Of a stretch of DNA of 64,000 nt, positions 1-9,453 are shown piece by piece. The DNA is taken from the NCBI RefSeq assembly GCF_000378185.1, contig NZ_KB899378.1, positions 62,001 to 126,000 on the forward strand, in the 5' to 3' direction. The notes under the pieces are model-generated. The model did no database searches. It was not told where the DNA came from and saw nothing but the letters and a program-made list of their open reading frames with translations. How positions within the stretch are numbered: the first letter of the stretch is position 1; every line of letters begins with the position of its first letter. This DNA comes from Salinimonas chungwhensis DSM 16280 (GTDB lineage: Bacteria > Pseudomonadota > Gammaproteobacteria > Enterobacterales > Alteromonadaceae). The position numbers and the translations under genes are program-made.

Positions 1-795
1 TCGATCTATGTCGCTAAGCACCACACAAACCTTCTCACCGGACTGCTGCATAATGTTGCTAAAGTTATTCGAGTAATCCTGCAGGTATTTTCGATTATGG
101 CACTTGGTCAACGAATCACTGTAAACCTGCTCTTGCAGGCGAACCACTAAAGAATGTACTACCGACGCTACCAACCCAAGCATTATATTGAGCATCAGCA
201 GCACAATGAATCCGAACATATAAAATATTTTTCTGAGCTCTGAGACCTCTGAACTAACAAGATACAGAGGAAAACATGCTACGACCGCCAGACAGCACAA
301 GAGTAATAATCGTGAAAGTAACCTGTCGCCGGCATTACGTTGGTCCATCAGTCGTTTCTGTAAAAAGGCTGATGCCAGCAAAGGCACAGCAGCATTCAGG
401 GCCAACATTGCATCAATAACTGGACGTGAAATATCGTTTAAGTAGACCACCAGAGACCACATTTGCACCCATACCAAATGCGCCACAATTCCGGTTAGTT
501 GACCTTTACTGAGTTGCTGTCCATGACGTTTTATTACAGTCATCAGCACCATATACCCAGCCAGCGTGAATATGACGCTACAGCCAGTTACATGAAGTGT
601 ATTGAACGACAATGCGCGCATGCATAAAAAAACGAACCCCACCCAGAGAAAGAGCAAGAACAGTCTGGCGTAATACCCGGATAATGCTTTTTGCGGGTGC
701 GAAGGCGTCGGTAATGCATAGGTAAAAATTATCGCAGCCAGAGTAAAAACACCCAGCATAGCAATCTGAATAAATATAAGTGTAATGTCTTCCAA
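1..795 (-). CDS. Seven-TM GGDEF protein (putative diguanylate cyclase), N-terminal part only
   Basis: The gene runs off the left edge; 265 codons are visible. Reading from a TTG at 795, preceded by a good GAGGTGAGG ribosome site, gives MEDITLIFIQ, then seven hydrophobic segments over about 225 residues. A short linker follows, then DSLTKCHNRKYL, which matches the start of GGDEF domains (DxLTGLxNRR), and VLSDIDR, the first metal-binding region. The GGDEF active-site motif itself lies outside the window, so cyclase activity cannot be judged; an EAL domain could also follow. Such proteins make cyclic di-GMP at the inner membrane in response to a signal sensed by the TM part. I do not recognise the TM domain as a named MASE family. 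There is no clear operon partner here, because the next gene (fda) ends 293 bases upstream of this start and points the same way. Confidence 0.8.
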   Translation of the reverse strand, partial: MEDITLIFIQIAMLGVFTLAAIIFTYALPTPSHPQKALSGYYARLFLLFLWVGFVFLCMRALSFNTLHVTGCSVIFTLAGYMVLMTVIKRHGQQLSKGQLTGIVAHLVWVQMWSLVVYLNDISRPVIDAMLALNAAVPLLASAFLQKRLMDQRNAGDRLLSRLLLLCCLAVVACFPLYLVSSEVSELRKIFYMFGFIVLLMLNIMLGLVASVVHSLVVRLQEQVYSDSLTKCHNRKYLQDYSNNFSNIMQQSGEKVCVVLSDIDR

Positions 796-1088
796 AGTAC
801 CTCACCTCTACGCTGTCCTGCTCACGGCCCTACCAGGGGTTAGCCTTTAAAAAACCACGATGGTCGGTTAGCAGAGTATGAGTGTAGGCTGCTATGTCCT
901 ATTTAAATATTGTTAATTAGTTGTATGACGCGAATGATCTATCAAGACACTTAGCACAAAAGCTGTGAAGAAAAGCAAGGCTGAATAAAGTGGATGAAGC
1001 GGAAAAGTATGGTGGTAAATGCCGACCCGGCAACTGAAAAATCGGTCACCGGAGCAGCACAGGCAATGTCTTTTAAATAAAATCGTAA

Positions 1089-1988
1089 TTAGCTTTTTGA
1101 AGCCTGATAAATAGATTCGATGGCTTCATCCAGCGTTTTGTCAAACTCATCCTGAGATTGATCGGCGCTGATACTTTCTGTCAAAGCCCGGGAAAAGCTG
1201 GCAATCATTCCGTTGTTTTCAGTGAGCTTCTTATTGGCGTCATTGCGGCTATAGCCTCCTGACAGTGCAACCACCTTTATCACTTTAGGATGATCAATAA
1301 GCGCTTTGTAAAAATTGGCTGTTTCAGGAAGTGTCAGCTTAAGCATGACGTATTCACCGTCACCTAAAGACTCCAGTTGCTCAAGTATTTGCGTTTTAAG
1401 CATTGCTTCAGCGTCTGCTTTTTCAGGGCTGTGAATATCTACTTCCGGCTCGATAATTGGCACCAATCCGCCGGCGATGATTTGACGGCCGATTTCAAAT
1501 TGTTGCTTAACCACTGCTTTGATTCCAGCTTCGTTCGCCAGTTTTATTACCGAACGCATTTTGGTCCCAAAGACGTGTTGATTATTAGCCTTTTCCAGTA
1601 ATGAAACCAGTGAAGAAATAGGTTTCATTGTCTGAACCCCATCGGCTTCTTCGTTTAGGCCTTTGTCGACTTTTAAAAAAGGAACAATCTTTTTTTCTTC
1701 CCACAGATAACAGGCAGTGGATTTTCCTTCAATTTCACGATCCAGGGTGTTTTCGAACAGAATAGCGCCAAGAACACGGTCACCGTTGAAAGGCTGGCTG
1801 GTAATAATACGCGTACGCATTTGATGAACCATGTCGAACATTTCTTCATCATTGCTATACTGCGACTCATCCACGCCATATAGTCGAAGTGCTTTAGGCG
1901 TACTACCGCCACTTTGGTCCAGCGCCGCTATAAAACCGTCAGCTGTTTTGATTTTATCGAGCATATCGTGCTGTGCTTGTGATGCCAT
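1089..1988 (-). CDS. fda: Fructose-bisphosphate aldolase, class I
   Basis: This 299-residue protein cleaves fructose 1,6-bisphosphate to glyceraldehyde 3-phosphate and DHAP using a lysine Schiff base and no metal. It has the bacterial class I pattern: [17 protein letters not shown] near the N-terminus, [14 protein letters not shown] sequence ([10 protein letters not shown]) near residue 180, and YVMLKLTLP, where the lysine near residue 217 is the likely Schiff-base residue by family analogy. I chose the ATG at 1988, which sits behind AAGGAGTGTTGCCC; a TTG three codons upstream is less likely. It is the last gene of the tkt-epd-pgk-fda set. Many gammaproteobacteria have a metal-dependent class II enzyme at this position, so the class I type is a notable replacement. 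Identification is firm from the motifs and the neighbours. Confidence 0.93.
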   Translation of the reverse strand: MASQAQHDMLDKIKTADGFIAALDQSGGSTPKALRLYGVDESQYSNDEEMFDMVHQMRTRIITSQPFNGDRVLGAILFENTLDREIEGKSTACYLWEEKKIVPFLKVDKGLNEEADGVQTMKPISSLVSLLEKANNQHVFGTKMRSVIKLANEAGIKAVVKQQFEIGRQIIAGGLVPIIEPEVDIHSPEKADAEAMLKTQILEQLESLGDGEYVMLKLTLPETANFYKALIDHPKVIKVVALSGGYSRNDANKKLTENNGMIASFSRALTESISADQSQDEFDKTLDEAIESIYQASKS

Positions 1989-2045
1989 GGGCAACACTCC
2001 TTATTGTAACTGCTGAAATTAGCAGGTGTAGGGTTTATATTTTTT

Positions 2046-2069
2046 TCGGCGGACTTCACTGTCCGCCGA
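2046..2069. other. Strong intergenic hairpin between pgk and fda
   Basis: A perfect 9-bp stem (TCGGCGGAC / GTCCGCCGA) with a 6-base loop lies between pgk and fda. In the pgk-to-fda direction it is followed by a run of A, not T, so it is not a standard intrinsic terminator. It may be an mRNA processing or stability element that sets different levels for the two genes; this is inference. Confidence 0.6.
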
Positions 2070-2102
2070 CTGTTGCATACTTATTTTAAATAACAGTGCA
2101 AG

Positions 2103-3278
2103 TTATTGGTTTTTTTCTTCAAGCACTGCCACTGCCGGTAAGGTTTTACCTTCCAGAAACTCCAGAAAGGCCCCGCCACCGGTAGAGATATACGATATTT
2201 TATCAGCGATATCATATTTATCTACTGCCGCCAGCGTATCACCGCCACCCGCTATGGAAAAAGCATCACTTTCGGCGATAGCCTCGGCAATGCCTTTGGT
2301 CCCGGCCCCAAACTGGTCGAATTCAAATACGCCCACGGGGCCGTTCCAGACAATCGTACCGGCATTTTTAAGAATAGCTTTCAATGCGTCTGTGGATTCC
2401 GGACCAATGTCAAAAATCATATCATCATCAAGGACTTCTGAAACTGTTTTCAGGTGAGCAGGTTCATCTTCAGCAAACTGCTTACCGACCACAACATCGG
2501 TTGGGACGGGAATGTCCCCGCCGTTATCGCGCGCTTCCTGCATCAATGATTTGGCTTCATCCACTAAGTCTTTTTCCACCAGCGATTTACCGACATTGTG
2601 TCCATTTGCAGCGATAAAGGTATTGGCAATACCACCACCGACGATAAGCTGATCCACTTTTTCTGCCAGTGATTTAAGCACCGTAAGCTTGGTAGAAACT
2701 TTGGAGCCACCCACTATCGCCACCATGGGCCGCTTCGGATTATCTAACGCTTTACCCAACGCATCGAGCTCTGCTGCCAGCAATGGTCCCGCACATGCTC
2801 TGGGCGCAAATTTGGCCACGCCATGGGTCGACGCCTGCGCGCGATGGGCAGTACCAAAAGCGTCCATCACAAACAGATCACACAACGCAGCATACTGTTT
2901 AGCCAGGGTTTCATCATCGCTCTTTTCGCCGGTATTAAAACGGACATTTTCAAGGATCACCAACTGACCAGGCTGAATATCTACCCCATCCAGATAATCT
3001 TTGACAAGCTTGACCTCTGCATCGAGGGCGTCGTTGAGATAATCCACGACGGGCTGCAGTGAAAAAGCACTTTCAGGTTCGCCTTCGGTCGGGCGGCCCA
3101 AATGAGACATTACCATCACCGCAGCGCCATCATTCAATGCAGCTTTAATGGTCGGAATAGATGCCTTTATACGGGCATCGGAAATCACTTTGCCATCTTT
3201 CACAGGGACATTGAGATCCTGACGGATCAGAACGCGTTGGCCCTGTAATGAAAAGTCCTGCATAGTTGGAATAGCCAT
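2103..3278 (-). CDS. pgk: Phosphoglycerate kinase
   Basis: The 391-residue enzyme transfers phosphate from 1,3-bisphosphoglycerate to ADP in glycolysis (E. coli Pgk is about 387 residues). Visible family motifs are [10 protein letters not shown] near the N-terminus (canonical RxDxNVP), [15 protein letters not shown] and the C-terminal [12 protein letters not shown] nucleotide-binding region ending in [13 protein letters not shown]. The start at 3278 is chosen because MAIPTMQDF follows a GAGGGAGAGT ribosome site; a 13-codon upstream extension has no family support. It follows epd with a 53-base gap and precedes fda, so the three are probably cotranscribed. Confidence 0.97.
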   Translation of the reverse strand: MAIPTMQDFSLQGQRVLIRQDLNVPVKDGKVISDARIKASIPTIKAALNDGAAVMVMSHLGRPTEGEPESAFSLQPVVDYLNDALDAEVKLVKDYLDGVDIQPGQLVILENVRFNTGEKSDDETLAKQYAALCDLFVMDAFGTAHRAQASTHGVAKFAPRACAGPLLAAELDALGKALDNPKRPMVAIVGGSKVSTKLTVLKSLAEKVDQLIVGGGIANTFIAANGHNVGKSLVEKDLVDEAKSLMQEARDNGGDIPVPTDVVVGKQFAEDEPAHLKTVSEVLDDDMIFDIGPESTDALKAILKNAGTIVWNGPVGVFEFDQFGAGTKGIAEAIAESDAFSIAGGGDTLAAVDKYDIADKISYISTGGGAFLEFLEGKTLPAVAVLEEKNQ

Positions 3279-3331
3279 ACTCTCTCCCTCATTAAGTTGT
3301 GGGCCACATGTTGTCACGTGGCACCGAAAAT

Positions 3332-4351
3332 TTATTCAGTACTACCTGCATGATACATCGCCTGGGCGGTATCTATCATGCGATTTGCAAACCCCCACTC
3401 GTTGTCACACCAAACCAGTGTTTTAACCAGTTGTCCATGACTTACCCGAGTCTGCGTCCCGTCTACAATGCAGGAATGGGCATCATGATTAAAGTCCACT
3501 GAAACCAGCGGCTCTTCGGTATAATCCAGAATGCCGGATAAACGCCCCTGCTGGGCTTGTTTGAAGATTGCGTTGACCTCGTTGATACAGACTTTTTCAG
3601 CCAATGTCACGCTCAAATCCATTGCTGTAACATTGATGGTAGGTACGCGCACCGCGATGGCTTCAAATTTCCCGGCGAATTTAGGCAATATACGCTCAAT
3701 ACCGCGGGCCAGACGTGTGTCTACCGGAATAATCGATTGACTGGCAGCCCGGGTCCGGCGTAAATCATCGTGGTATGCATCAATAACCATCTGATCATGC
3801 ATCGAAGAATGAATGGTGGTAATCGTTCCGCTTTGTACACCGAAATGTTTATCCAGAACCTGTATCACGGGGACGATGCAATTCGTGGTGCAGGAGCCAT
3901 TGGATACCAGACGGTGCTCAGGCGCCAGAGTTTCCTCATTGCTGCCAAATATGACGGTGTTATCAAGATCATTGGTGCCGGGCTGGGAAAATAATACTTT
4001 CCCCGCACCGGCCTTAAGATGCTTTTCACCCGCAGAACGGTTGAAGTACACTCCGGTGCATTCGAGCACAATATCAACCGCCAGCTCCTGCCAGGGAAGT
4101 GCTTCAATGTGCGAATGAGCGGTCAGCGCGATGCTGTCTCCGGCCACCTGCAGTGCATTATTCTGGAGTTTTACTTCAAAGGGAAACCGCCCATGGGCGG
4201 TATCATATTTCAAAAGGTGGGCGATGCCCTCGGGTTTTGCGATTTCATTAATGGCCACGACCCGAATATGTTGATTGCGCCCTGTTTCATACAGAGCGCG
4301 CAACACATTCCGGCCGATGCGGCCGAAGCCATTGATGGCAATTCTTACCAT
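3332..4351 (-). CDS. epd: Erythrose-4-phosphate dehydrogenase (GapA family)
   Basis: A 339-residue NAD-dependent dehydrogenase of the glyceraldehyde-3-phosphate dehydrogenase family. It opens with the Rossmann motif [10 protein letters not shown] and carries the catalytic cysteine in [13 protein letters not shown]. Features favour Epd over GapA: the stretch [18 protein letters not shown] followed by [19 protein letters not shown], and its position between transketolase and pgk, as in E. coli and related bacteria. Epd oxidises erythrose 4-phosphate to 4-phosphoerythronate, the first step of pyridoxal phosphate synthesis; pdxJ and pdxA lie elsewhere in this window. The start follows the tkt stop by 13 bases, with AGGA upstream. 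A GapA activity cannot be excluded from sequence alone. Confidence 0.9.
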   Translation of the reverse strand: MVRIAINGFGRIGRNVLRALYETGRNQHIRVVAINEIAKPEGIAHLLKYDTAHGRFPFEVKLQNNALQVAGDSIALTAHSHIEALPWQELAVDIVLECTGVYFNRSAGEKHLKAGAGKVLFSQPGTNDLDNTVIFGSNEETLAPEHRLVSNGSCTTNCIVPVIQVLDKHFGVQSGTITTIHSSMHDQMVIDAYHDDLRRTRAASQSIIPVDTRLARGIERILPKFAGKFEAIAVRVPTINVTAMDLSVTLAEKVCINEVNAIFKQAQQGRLSGILDYTEEPLVSVDFNHDAHSCIVDGTQTRVSHGQLVKTLVWCDNEWGFANRMIDTAQAMYHAGSTE

Positions 4352-4364
4352 GAAGTGTCCTGCA

Positions 4365-6362
4365 TTACTTTAGCAGAGACTGTGCAGCCTCAACCACCGC
4401 TTCGGTAGTAATATTAAAGTGCTTGAACAAATCACCGGCAGGCGCTGATTCACCGAAAGTTTCCATGCCTACAACCACACCGGTGTAGCCAACATACTTG
4501 TACCAGCTGTCTTTAGACAGTGCTTCCACCGCCACACGACGACTGACTGATGTGGGGAGCACACTCTCTCGATAATCAGCAGGCTGGCTGTCAAAGACGT
4601 CGGTAGACGGCATGGACACAACGCGAACTTTAGTGCCACTGTCAGTCAACGTTTGCGCAGCTTCTACAGCAAGCTGCACTTCAGACCCCGTGCCGATAAG
4701 AATTACGTCCGGCGTGCCGTCACAGTCTTTAAGAATGTACCCGCCCTTTTCGATAAGTTTTACCTGCTCAGCGGACCGCTCCTGCTGAGGTACGCCCTGG
4801 CGCGTGAATACCAGAGTTGTGGGGCCATCATGGCGCAAAATTGCCTGCTTCCAGGCCACTGCTGATTCCACTTGATCGCACGGGCGCCAGTTCATCAGAT
4901 TCGGCGTAGAGCGAAGGGCAACCATCTGTTCAACCGGCTGATGGGTAGGACCGTCTTCACCAAGGCCGATAGAATCATGGGTATACACAAAAATGGCCGG
5001 TGACTTCATCAATGCTGCCATACGCACTGCATTGCGCGCATATTCCATGAACATCAGAAAGGTTGCGCCATAAGCTTTGAAGCCACCATGCAAACTGATG
5101 CCGTTCATCATGGCTGACATGGCAAATTCACGTACGCCGTAAAAAATATAATTTCCACTGGCATCATCATTAACTACGCCCTTACTCCCTTCCCATAAGG
5201 TCAGGTTTGAGGCTGCCAAATCAGCGGAACCGCCGAGTAATTCGGGTAGTGCCGGTCCGTATGCATTAAGGGTTGCCTGTGATGCTTTGCGGGTCGCCAC
5301 AGTTTCCGGATTAGCCTGTAGTTTAGCAATATACGCGTCTGCTTTTGCAACAAAGTCATCTGGGGTCTTGTTGGCTACACGGCGTTCAAATTCTGCAGCA
5401 AGTTCCGGATAGGCTTTTTTATACTCGGCAAATGACGCTTCCCAATCGGCCTGTGCCTTTTGGCCGCGCTCTTTGGCATCCCATTCAGCATAAACATCTG
5501 ATGGCACTTCAAAGGCAGATGCAGTCCAGCCCAGTTCTTTACGGGTTAGTTCAATCTCATCTTCACCCAGAGCAGCACCATGAGAACTTTCTTTGCCCTG
5601 CTTATTCGGTGAGCCAAAACCAATAATTGTTTTACAAATAATCAGTGTGGGCTGGTCTGTATTTGCCTGCGCCTGCTCAATGGCTTGTCGAACCTGAGCG
5701 GCATCATGGCCATCCACATTTTCAATAACCTGCCAGTTATAGGCTTTAAATCGGCCAGCGGTATCGTCGGTGAACCAGCCTTCAACCTCACCATCAATGG
5801 AGATGCCGTTATCATCGTAAAATGCAATCAGCTTACCCAGACCAAGTGTGCCTGCCAGTGAGCAGCTCTCATGAGAGATACCTTCCATCAGGCAGCCATC
5901 ACCTAAAAAGGTGTAGGTATGATGATCAACAATCGCATGGTTTTCTTTATTAAACTGTGCCGCCAGCACTTTTTCAGCAAGCGCCATGCCGACCGCATTA
6001 CTCAGCCCCTGACCTAATGGCCCGGTTGTCGTTTCAACACCCGGCGTATAGCCGTATTCAGGGTGACCGGGCGTTTTAGAATGCAGCTGACGGAAATTCT
6101 TTAACTCTTCAATAGGCAAGTCATAGCCTGTGAGATGCAATAGTGAATATAGCAACATCGACCCGTGACCATTGGACAGCACGAACCGATCCCGGTTAGC
6201 CCATTCAGGGTTGGTAGGATTGTGCGACATATAATCACACCACAGAACCTGCGCAATATCGGCCATCCCCATTGGGGCACCGGGGTGACCTGACTTTGCT
6301 TGTTGTACCGCGTCCATACTTAGCGCACGAACTGCATTGGCGAGTTCTCGACGAGTGGGCAT
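4365..6362 (-). CDS. tkt: Transketolase
   Basis: A 665-residue thiamine-diphosphate enzyme of the non-oxidative pentose phosphate pathway (E. coli TktA is 663). The N-terminal motif [18 protein letters not shown], the thiamine-binding [12 protein letters not shown] with downstream DDN, and the C-terminal domain [20 protein letters not shown] are all present. It produces erythrose 4-phosphate, the substrate of the next gene, epd. The start at 6362 follows CAGGAGATAAC; an upstream extension in the same frame has no family support. It is the first gene of the tkt-epd-pgk-fda set and diverges from metK across about 300 bases. Confidence 0.97.
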   Translation of the reverse strand: MPTRRELANAVRALSMDAVQQAKSGHPGAPMGMADIAQVLWCDYMSHNPTNPEWANRDRFVLSNGHGSMLLYSLLHLTGYDLPIEELKNFRQLHSKTPGHPEYGYTPGVETTTGPLGQGLSNAVGMALAEKVLAAQFNKENHAIVDHHTYTFLGDGCLMEGISHESCSLAGTLGLGKLIAFYDDNGISIDGEVEGWFTDDTAGRFKAYNWQVIENVDGHDAAQVRQAIEQAQANTDQPTLIICKTIIGFGSPNKQGKESSHGAALGEDEIELTRKELGWTASAFEVPSDVYAEWDAKERGQKAQADWEASFAEYKKAYPELAAEFERRVANKTPDDFVAKADAYIAKLQANPETVATRKASQATLNAYGPALPELLGGSADLAASNLTLWEGSKGVVNDDASGNYIFYGVREFAMSAMMNGISLHGGFKAYGATFLMFMEYARNAVRMAALMKSPAIFVYTHDSIGLGEDGPTHQPVEQMVALRSTPNLMNWRPCDQVESAVAWKQAILRHDGPTTLVFTRQGVPQQERSAEQVKLIEKGGYILKDCDGTPDVILIGTGSEVQLAVEAAQTLTDSGTKVRVVSMPSTDVFDSQPADYRESVLPTSVSRRVAVEALSKDSWYKYVGYTGVVVGMETFGESAPAGDLFKHFNITTEAVVEAAQSLLK

Positions 6363-6574
6363 GTTATCTCCTGGTTTTGTTCCTACGGCCAAAAACATAC
6401 GTAAGCAATCTTTTTTAGCTCACAGAAATGTTGTGACCGCTATTTTACATTGAAAACTATTTTTACCTAACCATCTGCCTACTGCAATGTGTTTTGCCCA
6501 GGTGGGACGGTTTATGCAAATTTGATAACCGGTTGAATAAAAAACATCAATTTTGTCAACCAAACGTAACAATT

Positions 6575-6606
6575 AGACATTTAGACGTCCAGAAGTAAAG
6601 ACTGGC
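6575..6606. promoter_or_regulatory. Putative MetJ operator: four tandem met boxes
   Basis: Four head-to-tail 8-mers lie upstream of metK: AGACATTT, AGACGTCC, AGAAGTAA, AGACTGGC. The MetJ repressor, with S-adenosylmethionine as co-repressor, binds two or more tandem copies of AGACGTCT. The second box matches 7 of 8 positions and the others keep the AGA start. The last box overlaps the predicted -35 of metK, which suits repression when SAM is plentiful. The tandem spacing is seen directly; binding by MetJ is inferred. Confidence 0.85.
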
Positions 6607-6630
6607 AATTTTAGTCAGATTGCGTACAAT
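6602..6630 (+). promoter_or_regulatory. Predicted metK promoter
   Basis: CTGGCA at 6602-6607 and TACAAT at 6625-6630 are separated by 17 bases, a good sigma-70 arrangement. The -35 overlaps the last MetJ-like box. Transcription would start near 6637, giving a leader of about 30 bases before the metK ATG. Confidence 0.65.
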
Positions 6631-6668
6631 TGATGTCTTTAAAAGTGTCACATATTAACGGAGACATT

Positions 6669-7814
6669 ATGGCAACGCAGTTATTTACCTCCGAATCGGT
6701 TTCTGAAGGCCACCCGGATAAGATTGCTGATCAAATCTCTGACGCGGTTCTGGATGCTATTTTAGACCAGGATCCCCGCGCTCGGGTTGCATGCGAAACG
6801 TATGTCAAAACGGGTATGGTACTGGTTGGCGGTGAAATTACTACCTCTGCATGGGTCGACATCGAAGAATTGAGTCGACAGACGATCAAAGATATCGGCT
6901 ATACCCATTCTGATATGGGCTTTGACGCTGAGTCGTGCGCCATTCTCAATGCAATTGGCAAACAGTCACCGGATATCAATCAGGGTGTTGATCGCGCGGC
7001 GCCGGAAGAACAGGGTGCTGGCGACCAGGGACTGATGTTTGGCTACGCCAGCAATGAGACCGATGTGCTTATGCCAGCGCCCATTACCTATGCGCATCGG
7101 CTCGTTCAGAAACAAGCCGAAGTTCGCAAGTCTGGCAAGCTAGATTTCTTGCGCCCGGACGCCAAAAGCCAGGTGACTTTTGTTTATGAAAATAATCAGC
7201 CGGTAGGTGTGGACGCAGTTGTGCTGTCTACCCAGCATTGCGACAGTGTCTCCACCGAACAGGTTCGTGAAGCCGTGATGGAAGAAATCATCAAACCGGT
7301 ATTACCTGAACACTGGCTAACCGATCGCACTCGTTTTCATATTAACCCCACCGGTCGCTTTGTGATTGGTGGTCCTATGGGCGACTGTGGCCTTACCGGC
7401 CGTAAGATAATTGTCGATACTTATGGCGGGATGGCCCGTCATGGTGGCGGTGCATTTTCGGGTAAAGACCCTTCCAAGGTAGATCGTTCGGCGGCTTACG
7501 CAGGTCGCTATGTAGCAAAAAACATTGTGGCGGCGGGGCTTGCTGATCGTTGTGAAATTCAGATCTCTTATGCCATCGGTGTCGCCGAACCTACCTCAAT
7601 CAGCATTGAGACGTTCGGTACGGGCAACGTTGATGAGCGCACGCTGGTAAATCTGGTTCGTGAACACTTTGATCTGCGTCCTTACGGCCTCATAAAAATG
7701 TTGGATCTCGAACGGCCTATATTCCGGCAGACAGCAGCTTATGGTCATTTTGGTCGCGATGCGTTTCCATGGGAAAATACTGATAAGGCGCAGGCGCTGA
7801 AAGATTCAGTTTAA
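6669..7814 (+). CDS. metK: S-adenosylmethionine synthase
   Basis: The 381-residue enzyme makes S-adenosylmethionine from methionine and ATP. Family motifs are clear: [20 protein letters not shown] at the N-terminus, [31 protein letters not shown] and the phosphate-binding [17 protein letters not shown]. The ATG at 6669 ([10 protein letters not shown]) is preceded by ACGGAG; the in-frame extension upstream would begin at the -10 element and is unlikely. Tandem MetJ-like boxes upstream suggest feedback repression by SAM. A hairpin terminator follows directly, so the gene is probably monocistronic. Confidence 0.98.
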   Translation: MATQLFTSESVSEGHPDKIADQISDAVLDAILDQDPRARVACETYVKTGMVLVGGEITTSAWVDIEELSRQTIKDIGYTHSDMGFDAESCAILNAIGKQSPDINQGVDRAAPEEQGAGDQGLMFGYASNETDVLMPAPITYAHRLVQKQAEVRKSGKLDFLRPDAKSQVTFVYENNQPVGVDAVVLSTQHCDSVSTEQVREAVMEEIIKPVLPEHWLTDRTRFHINPTGRFVIGGPMGDCGLTGRKIIVDTYGGMARHGGGAFSGKDPSKVDRSAAYAGRYVAKNIVAAGLADRCEIQISYAIGVAEPTSISIETFGTGNVDERTLVNLVREHFDLRPYGLIKMLDLERPIFRQTAAYGHFGRDAFPWENTDKAQALKDSV

Positions 7815-7821
7815 CCCGCAG

Positions 7822-7850
7822 AGCCGGCTAGCAAAAAGCCGGCTTTTCTT
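7822..7850 (+). terminator. Intrinsic terminator after metK
   Basis: The 8-bp stem AGCCGGCT / AGCCGGCT with a 7-base loop is followed by TTTCTTTT, eight bases after the metK stop. Confidence 0.85.
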
Positions 7851-8072
7851 TTCTGCGCTTACCCTCAGGCCGGTGGTTGTCTCACTGCGTCAATATTGGT
7901 ATGGTTTGCATTGTCGAAAAAACGAACACAGTTTCATTTTTTTGTTGCCAAATGTACGCAATCATAAAATTATATACAGCTAATATATCGTCATTCCGGC
8001 ACTTCTTACTATTATAAGAAATATACCGTTTATCTCGGGCAGAGCGCTCACTCAACATGCGGATGTCATTAC

Positions 8073-8570
8073 ATGAAAGCTAAATATAGTTTATTTGCGC
8101 TTTGGGGCATCGTACCTTCACTGGTAGTTGCTGAGGAATTTGATTTTACGCCTGTATCCTCCCAGATTGAGATTGACAAAGCGCAGCATCAGGCGGATGT
8201 GTATTACAAAAATTATCATTTACCACAATGGTCGTTCGGCCTGAAGTACGAGCGTGAGATGCCATACCATCCATTGTGGATCGATGCTATCGATACCTAC
8301 CGGCCGGTGGACTCCATTCGGCTGCTGGCCCGTCGGGCCCTGCCTACGACAAAATCGCAACGTATATTCGCTGCGGTGCAAACCAGTAATAATCAGAATT
8401 TCAGTTCTCTTCAGCAGGTTTACATTCCTGAAAACGCTGGTGTGGCTGCCAGTCTGGGTTGGGAATTGGGCGATGTAAATCGTTTTAATATGGCAGTCGA
8501 ATATGAATATCGCGCTGTTGGTGAGTTGGACATTTCCAGTATTGAACTGGGTGTCAAATATCACTTTTGA
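8073..8570 (+). CDS. Small putative outer-membrane beta-barrel protein, unknown function
   Basis: The 165-residue product starts with a likely signal peptide (MKAKYSLFALWGIVPSLVVA, predicted cleavage before EEFDF). The rest has alternating patterns typical of outer-membrane strands, for example WSFGLKYERE, AAVQTSNNQN and FNMAVEYEYRAVG, and ends in ELGVKYHF; a terminal phenylalanine is the usual Bam recognition signal of beta-barrel proteins. About 145 mature residues would allow an eight-stranded barrel. I do not recognise a named family. It stands alone between metK and an exonuclease on the other strand. The ribosome site before the ATG is weak (GCGGATG), so the exact start is less certain. 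Confidence 0.7.
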   Translation: MKAKYSLFALWGIVPSLVVAEEFDFTPVSSQIEIDKAQHQADVYYKNYHLPQWSFGLKYEREMPYHPLWIDAIDTYRPVDSIRLLARRALPTTKSQRIFAAVQTSNNQNFSSLQQVYIPENAGVAASLGWELGDVNRFNMAVEYEYRAVGELDISSIELGVKYHF

Positions 8571-8716
8571 AGGGCAGTCAAACTGGCTTCGCTTTAGCTT
8601 TGAAGCCCCTGACAATATTTAAATGCATCGGCCTGATGGTGTGAAAATCAGCCAAAATTGCTGAGGCTTTTTGACCTTTCCAAAGCTGTGGATATTGTTC
8701 ACAGCCAAGTGCTAAG

Positions 8717-8734
8717 CCAGATATAAATATCTGG
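8717..8734. other. Perfect inverted repeat near the exonuclease stop
   Basis: CCAGATAT and ATATCTGG are separated by AA, a perfect 8+8 inverted repeat. It lies 17 bases beyond the stop of the minus-strand exonuclease gene. There is no T-run, so it may be a protein-binding site or an mRNA end structure; neither is shown. Confidence 0.45.
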
Positions 8735-8750
8735 TTGATAACGTGTTCAG

Positions 8751-9248
8751 CTATCCACTTTGGTTAAGAGACTCCATATAGGTCAGCTGAATCAGTTCAG
8801 CATCTGAGCTGGCCCGGTGCCGACGGTCGTTGAATTCAGCCAGCAAACCTTCTTTGACCGCGTCCCATACATCCATCTGATGCTCTTTTAGCAGAAAATC
8901 CAGTGAAGAAACTCGAAACTCCATTGGAACGCCGGCTGTATTGAACAATTTAATCAGCCACGGGTAGTCCACCACCCAGCCGTCACAATAAACTGTAGAA
9001 GAGCCCACAAATTTGTTAAGTTGCAAACACACATCAGTGGGCGACTGCCCGTATGTCGCCAGGTCATCGCGACTAATGCCATGCAGTTGCTGCGCTTGCT
9101 CATCCCAGTGCTGCCAGTCATCTGCAGGTTTTATCAAACTACAAAAGCGTTCTCCGTCACAGCGAATCAAGCCCACTTCAACCGGGTAACTTTGCGCGCC
9201 GAAGCCGGATGCCTCAACATCAATAATAGTGGGGGGTAACTTGGGCAT
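8751..9248 (-). CDS. DnaQ-like 3'-5' exonuclease (DEDDh)
   Basis: A 165-residue RNase T/DNA polymerase III epsilon-type exonuclease domain without extra domains. All metal-binding residues appear in order: IIDVEASGFG (Exo I, Asp and Glu), HGISRDD between Exo I and II, VYCDGWVVDYPWL (Exo II Asp), and RRHRASSDAELIQ (Exo III His and Asp, five residues apart, the DEDDh form). It would remove nucleotides from DNA or RNA 3' ends; the substrate cannot be told. I chose the ATG at 9248 (MPKLPPTIIDVE), where the domain begins, with GGAG 11 bases upstream; a longer in-frame form from 9290 adds an unrelated leader. It is not dnaQ itself (too short, no clamp-binding tail) and resembles stand-alone exonucleases of marine gammaproteobacteria. 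Confidence 0.85.
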   Translation of the reverse strand: MPKLPPTIIDVEASGFGAQSYPVEVGLIRCDGERFCSLIKPADDWQHWDEQAQQLHGISRDDLATYGQSPTDVCLQLNKFVGSSTVYCDGWVVDYPWLIKLFNTAGVPMEFRVSSLDFLLKEHQMDVWDAVKEGLLAEFNDRRHRASSDAELIQLTYMESLNQSG

Positions 9249-9389
9249 ATGTGCGCATTCTCCTTCGCTGAAACTGAAAAATTCACACACACAGGCGTGA
9301 GTATGGCTGAGCTACAGACCTGCAGCAAATTTACCAACAAATAAATAATCGACATCTAATCTTTTGGAACAATCACAACATTTGTCTAA

Positions 9390-9417
9390 TTGCGAACGCG
9401 CTGGTACCGGTTATTCT
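9390..9417 (+). promoter_or_regulatory. Candidate promoter for the binding-protein/kinase pair
   Basis: TTGCGA (9390-9395), 16 bases, then TATTCT (9412-9417). If used, transcription starts near 9424, which makes the ATG at 9454, not 9424, the working start of the next gene. Confidence 0.4.
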
Positions 9418-9453
9418 ATAACTATGAAGTTTAGCCCATCCAGTCAACTTATT

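Noticed and set aside
578..805. 75-codon minus-strand frame
   Set aside because: It is a shadow, in another frame, of the seven-TM GGDEF gene whose frame continues to the window edge.
3299..4408. Several plus-strand frames of 67-129 codons opposite epd
   Set aside because: All are antisense to a clear epd gene and have no family matches I can see.
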